Source: Candidatus Iainarchaeum sp.
GTDB taxonomy: Archaea; Iainarchaeota; Iainarchaeia; Iainarchaeales; JAAZKV01
NCBI GenBank assembly: GCA_028690725.1
Contig: JAQVAR010000003.1
Coordinates: forward strand, 1 to 29,661
DNA: 29,661 nt
Direction of reading: 5' to 3'
Shown: piece after piece, positions 28,523 through 29,661 of the stretch
Layout: every line of letters begins with the position of its first letter
Position numbering within the stretch: the first letter of the stretch is position 1
Made by a program: the position numbers and the translations under genes
Notes under the pieces: model-generated
What the model was told of the DNA's origin: nothing
The model's input: the letters and a program-made list of their open reading frames with translations, nothing else
Database searches by the model: none

Positions 28523-28868
28523 TTTTGTCCCCCTTTTGCAAACCATTCAAAATGGTTGAAAACTCATATTTTTCACTTTTAAGAATTTCATGAATTACCC
28601 TATACTTCTCAACAATAATTGGCCAAACAATAATAGAATTACCCGCTTTTTTAATAAGAACAAGTCTTTTTTCAACAAGTTTTTTCAAATAATAAGCATA
28701 TTTAGTGCTAATCCTCTTCTTTTTTTCATTAGAAGAAATGTCTTCATTAAAGTTAACTGCAATTTCAAGGGGAGTAGTAGGCCAATTTTCCAAAACAAAT
28801 TCAAAAATTTCTCTTTCAAAATCGTTTAAACCAGTTAAATCTGGCAATTCAGAATATTTATTAAACAT
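28515..28868 (-). CDS. winged-helix DNA-binding protein
   Basis: 117 residues. LNDFEREIFEFVLENWPTTPLEIAVNFNEDISSNEKKKRISTKYAYYLKKLVEKRLVLIKKAGNSIIVWPI has the three-helix plus wing pattern: WPTTPLEIA turn, ISTKYAYYLKKLVEKRLV recognition helix, wing NSIIVWPI. Its first half resembles the N-terminal domain of the regulator at 10224-11012 (WPLSAKEI, ISYQAVHKLL). It leads a two-gene unit with a V4R protein. A TATA-like TTTTATAG near 28895-28903 serves it. Confidence 0.75.
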   Translation of the reverse strand: MFNKYSELPDLTGLNDFEREIFEFVLENWPTTPLEIAVNFNEDISSNEKKKRISTKYAYYLKKLVEKRLVLIKKAGNSIIVWPIIVEKYRVIHEILKSEKYEFSTILNGLQKGDKNA

Positions 28869-29054
28869 TTAGAATATAATGTGAACAAACTGCTATAAAA
28901 GAATTTCTAATCTGGGAATCCAGTTTTCATATACATAATACATTGTGAAATAATTAAAAAAACATTTTTTTAAAATATTAAAAAAAATTTTGAAAATAAA
29001 AAAAAATGTCCTAAAATAAGTGTGTTTTTAAACTTTAACATTCAATTATTATTT
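28869..29054. other. 186-bp divergent promoter region
   Basis: It contains a TATA-like box for the winged-helix gene, a small CTGGGAATCCAG palindrome (28913-28924) and the PHP gene promoter TTTTTAAAC (29025-29033). No other gene is seen. Confidence 0.4.
29025..29033 (+). promoter_or_regulatory. TATA-like box of the PHP gene
   Basis: TTTTTAAAC centred about 27 bases before ATG 29055; leaderless start implied. Confidence 0.55.
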
Positions 29055-29661
29055 ATGAAGGAAAGATTTCTTGTCGACTTACACACTCATTTAAATGAAA
29101 AAAAGATTGATCCTGTTGAATGGTGGGATAGTGTTAAAGAAAAAAGATTATGTGCAATTGCAATAACAGAACATGCAGAGTTTGATCCAAAATTAGCTTA
29201 TGAAAAAGTTTTAAAAATAAAACCAAAAAATATTATTCTCATTCCAGGAATGGAAGCAAATACAACAGCAGGGCATTTATTAATTTTTGGAAAAGACGAA
29301 AAAATCTATAATTTAAAAGAATTACAAAAAATAAATATTCCAATTGAAAAAGCTTTAGAAGTTATTAAAAAAAATAATTTGACTGCAAGTTTTGCCCACC
29401 CTTTTGGTTACAAAACAGATTCTACTTGTTCAATAATTGGAGAAAAAAAATCAATTGAATTAATAAAAAAATATAAAATAGGATTAGAATATTATAACGG
29501 AATGCTTGGAAGCGCAAATAATTTCATTTTTGGGACACAATGGGTAAAAAAATTATATAATTTTTTTGATTTTGCTTCAAAAAACAAAATTGGAAAAATG
29601 ATTAAATTATCAAATAAAAGTAAAAAAATAAAATTAAAACTTGGAAAAATTTCTGAAGAAA
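29055..29661 (+). CDS. PHP-domain metal-dependent phosphoesterase (cut off by window)
   Basis: My translation from ATG 29055 gives about 202 residues open to the window edge. MKERFLVDLHTHLNEKK carries the first metal motif (D-x-H-x-H), AIAITEHAEF the second (x-T-E-H), IPGMEANTTAGHLLIF the G-x-E and later H, and ASFAHPFGYK the H-P motif, in the order of PHP domains. The family hydrolyses phosphoesters with a trinuclear metal site; uses range from nucleases to sugar-phosphate or histidinol-phosphate phosphatases. The substrate cannot be inferred from the visible part. The C-terminus is missing. Confidence 0.9.
   Translation, partial: MKERFLVDLHTHLNEKKIDPVEWWDSVKEKRLCAIAITEHAEFDPKLAYEKVLKIKPKNIILIPGMEANTTAGHLLIFGKDEKIYNLKELQKINIPIEKALEVIKKNNLTASFAHPFGYKTDSTCSIIGEKKSIELIKKYKIGLEYYNGMLGSANNFIFGTQWVKKLYNFFDFASKNKIGKMIKLSNKSKKIKLKLGKISEE

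Noticed and set aside
28913..28924. CTGGGAATCCAG palindrome as part of a tRNA or regulator
   Set aside because: No cloverleaf around it; the palindrome alone is too short.
1..29661. tRNA, rRNA or CRISPR arrays
   Set aside because: No GC-rich cloverleaf-like stretch, no rRNA similarity and no regularly spaced direct repeats of array length were seen by reading; a tRNAscan and CRISPR search would settle it.

Overview
The window is very AT-rich and gene-dense, and looks archaeal. Most start codons have an AT-rich TATA-like box centred about 24-31 bases upstream and little or no 5' leader. Several proteins are archaeal types: a beta-CASP nuclease of the aCPSF2 kind, pyruvoyl-dependent arginine decarboxylase, a KaiC/RAD55-like ATPase, archaeal/eukaryal-type TrpRS and MetRS, and HVO_A0114-like and V4R regulators. 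Small compact genes, long A/T homopolymers and bacterial-looking LeuRS and class II LysRS suggest a DPANN-type archaeon (Woesearchaeota/Pacearchaeota-like). That placement is inference; there is no rRNA in the window to confirm it. I see no rRNA, tRNA, CRISPR array or insertion sequence.

Layout. 1-4543 (minus): a truncated beta-CASP RNase, a small membrane protein, a membrane-anchored DsbA-like protein with its terminator, and MetRS. 4661-6232 (plus): a GNAT acetyltransferase with terminator, two small coupled genes, and an RHH/RelE toxin-antitoxin pair that abuts LeuRS. 6233-9972: bacterial-type LeuRS, a divergent NYN-domain nuclease, and CsaA. 9973-11012: a gene-poor stretch with a possible decayed coding remnant, then a winged-helix regulator. 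11094-14057 (plus): pyruvoyl arginine decarboxylase, a FIST-domain sensor and a large GNAT-like protein. 14124-17112 (minus): a KaiC-like ATPase, polytopic membrane protein and roadblock-like protein in an overlapping operon, followed by a saccharopine-dehydrogenase-family enzyme. 17221-20402: a frameshifted HAD phosphatase, an AbrB/MazF module, an SGNH lipoprotein, and a TumE-like/HVO_A0114-like module. 20460-27954: class II LysRS, a basic unknown protein, an aspartate-racemase-family gene with a damaged or non-canonical start, TrpRS, a possible PD-(D/E)XK protein, an alpha/beta hydrolase and SerRS. 27962-28868 (minus): a two-gene winged-helix plus V4R regulator. 29055-end: a truncated PHP phosphoesterase.

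Two themes stand out. First, five aminoacyl-tRNA synthetases of mixed ancestry (Met, Leu, Lys, Trp, Ser) lie within 25 kb. Second, three different toxin-antitoxin modules lie within 15 kb, each with visible operator-like repeats. The KaiC-like/membrane/roadblock operon is the most system-like group of uncharacterised genes. Two genes carry single lesions (HAD frameshift at a T-run; in-frame TAG at the racemase N-terminus) that may be real decay, phase variation or sequence error.
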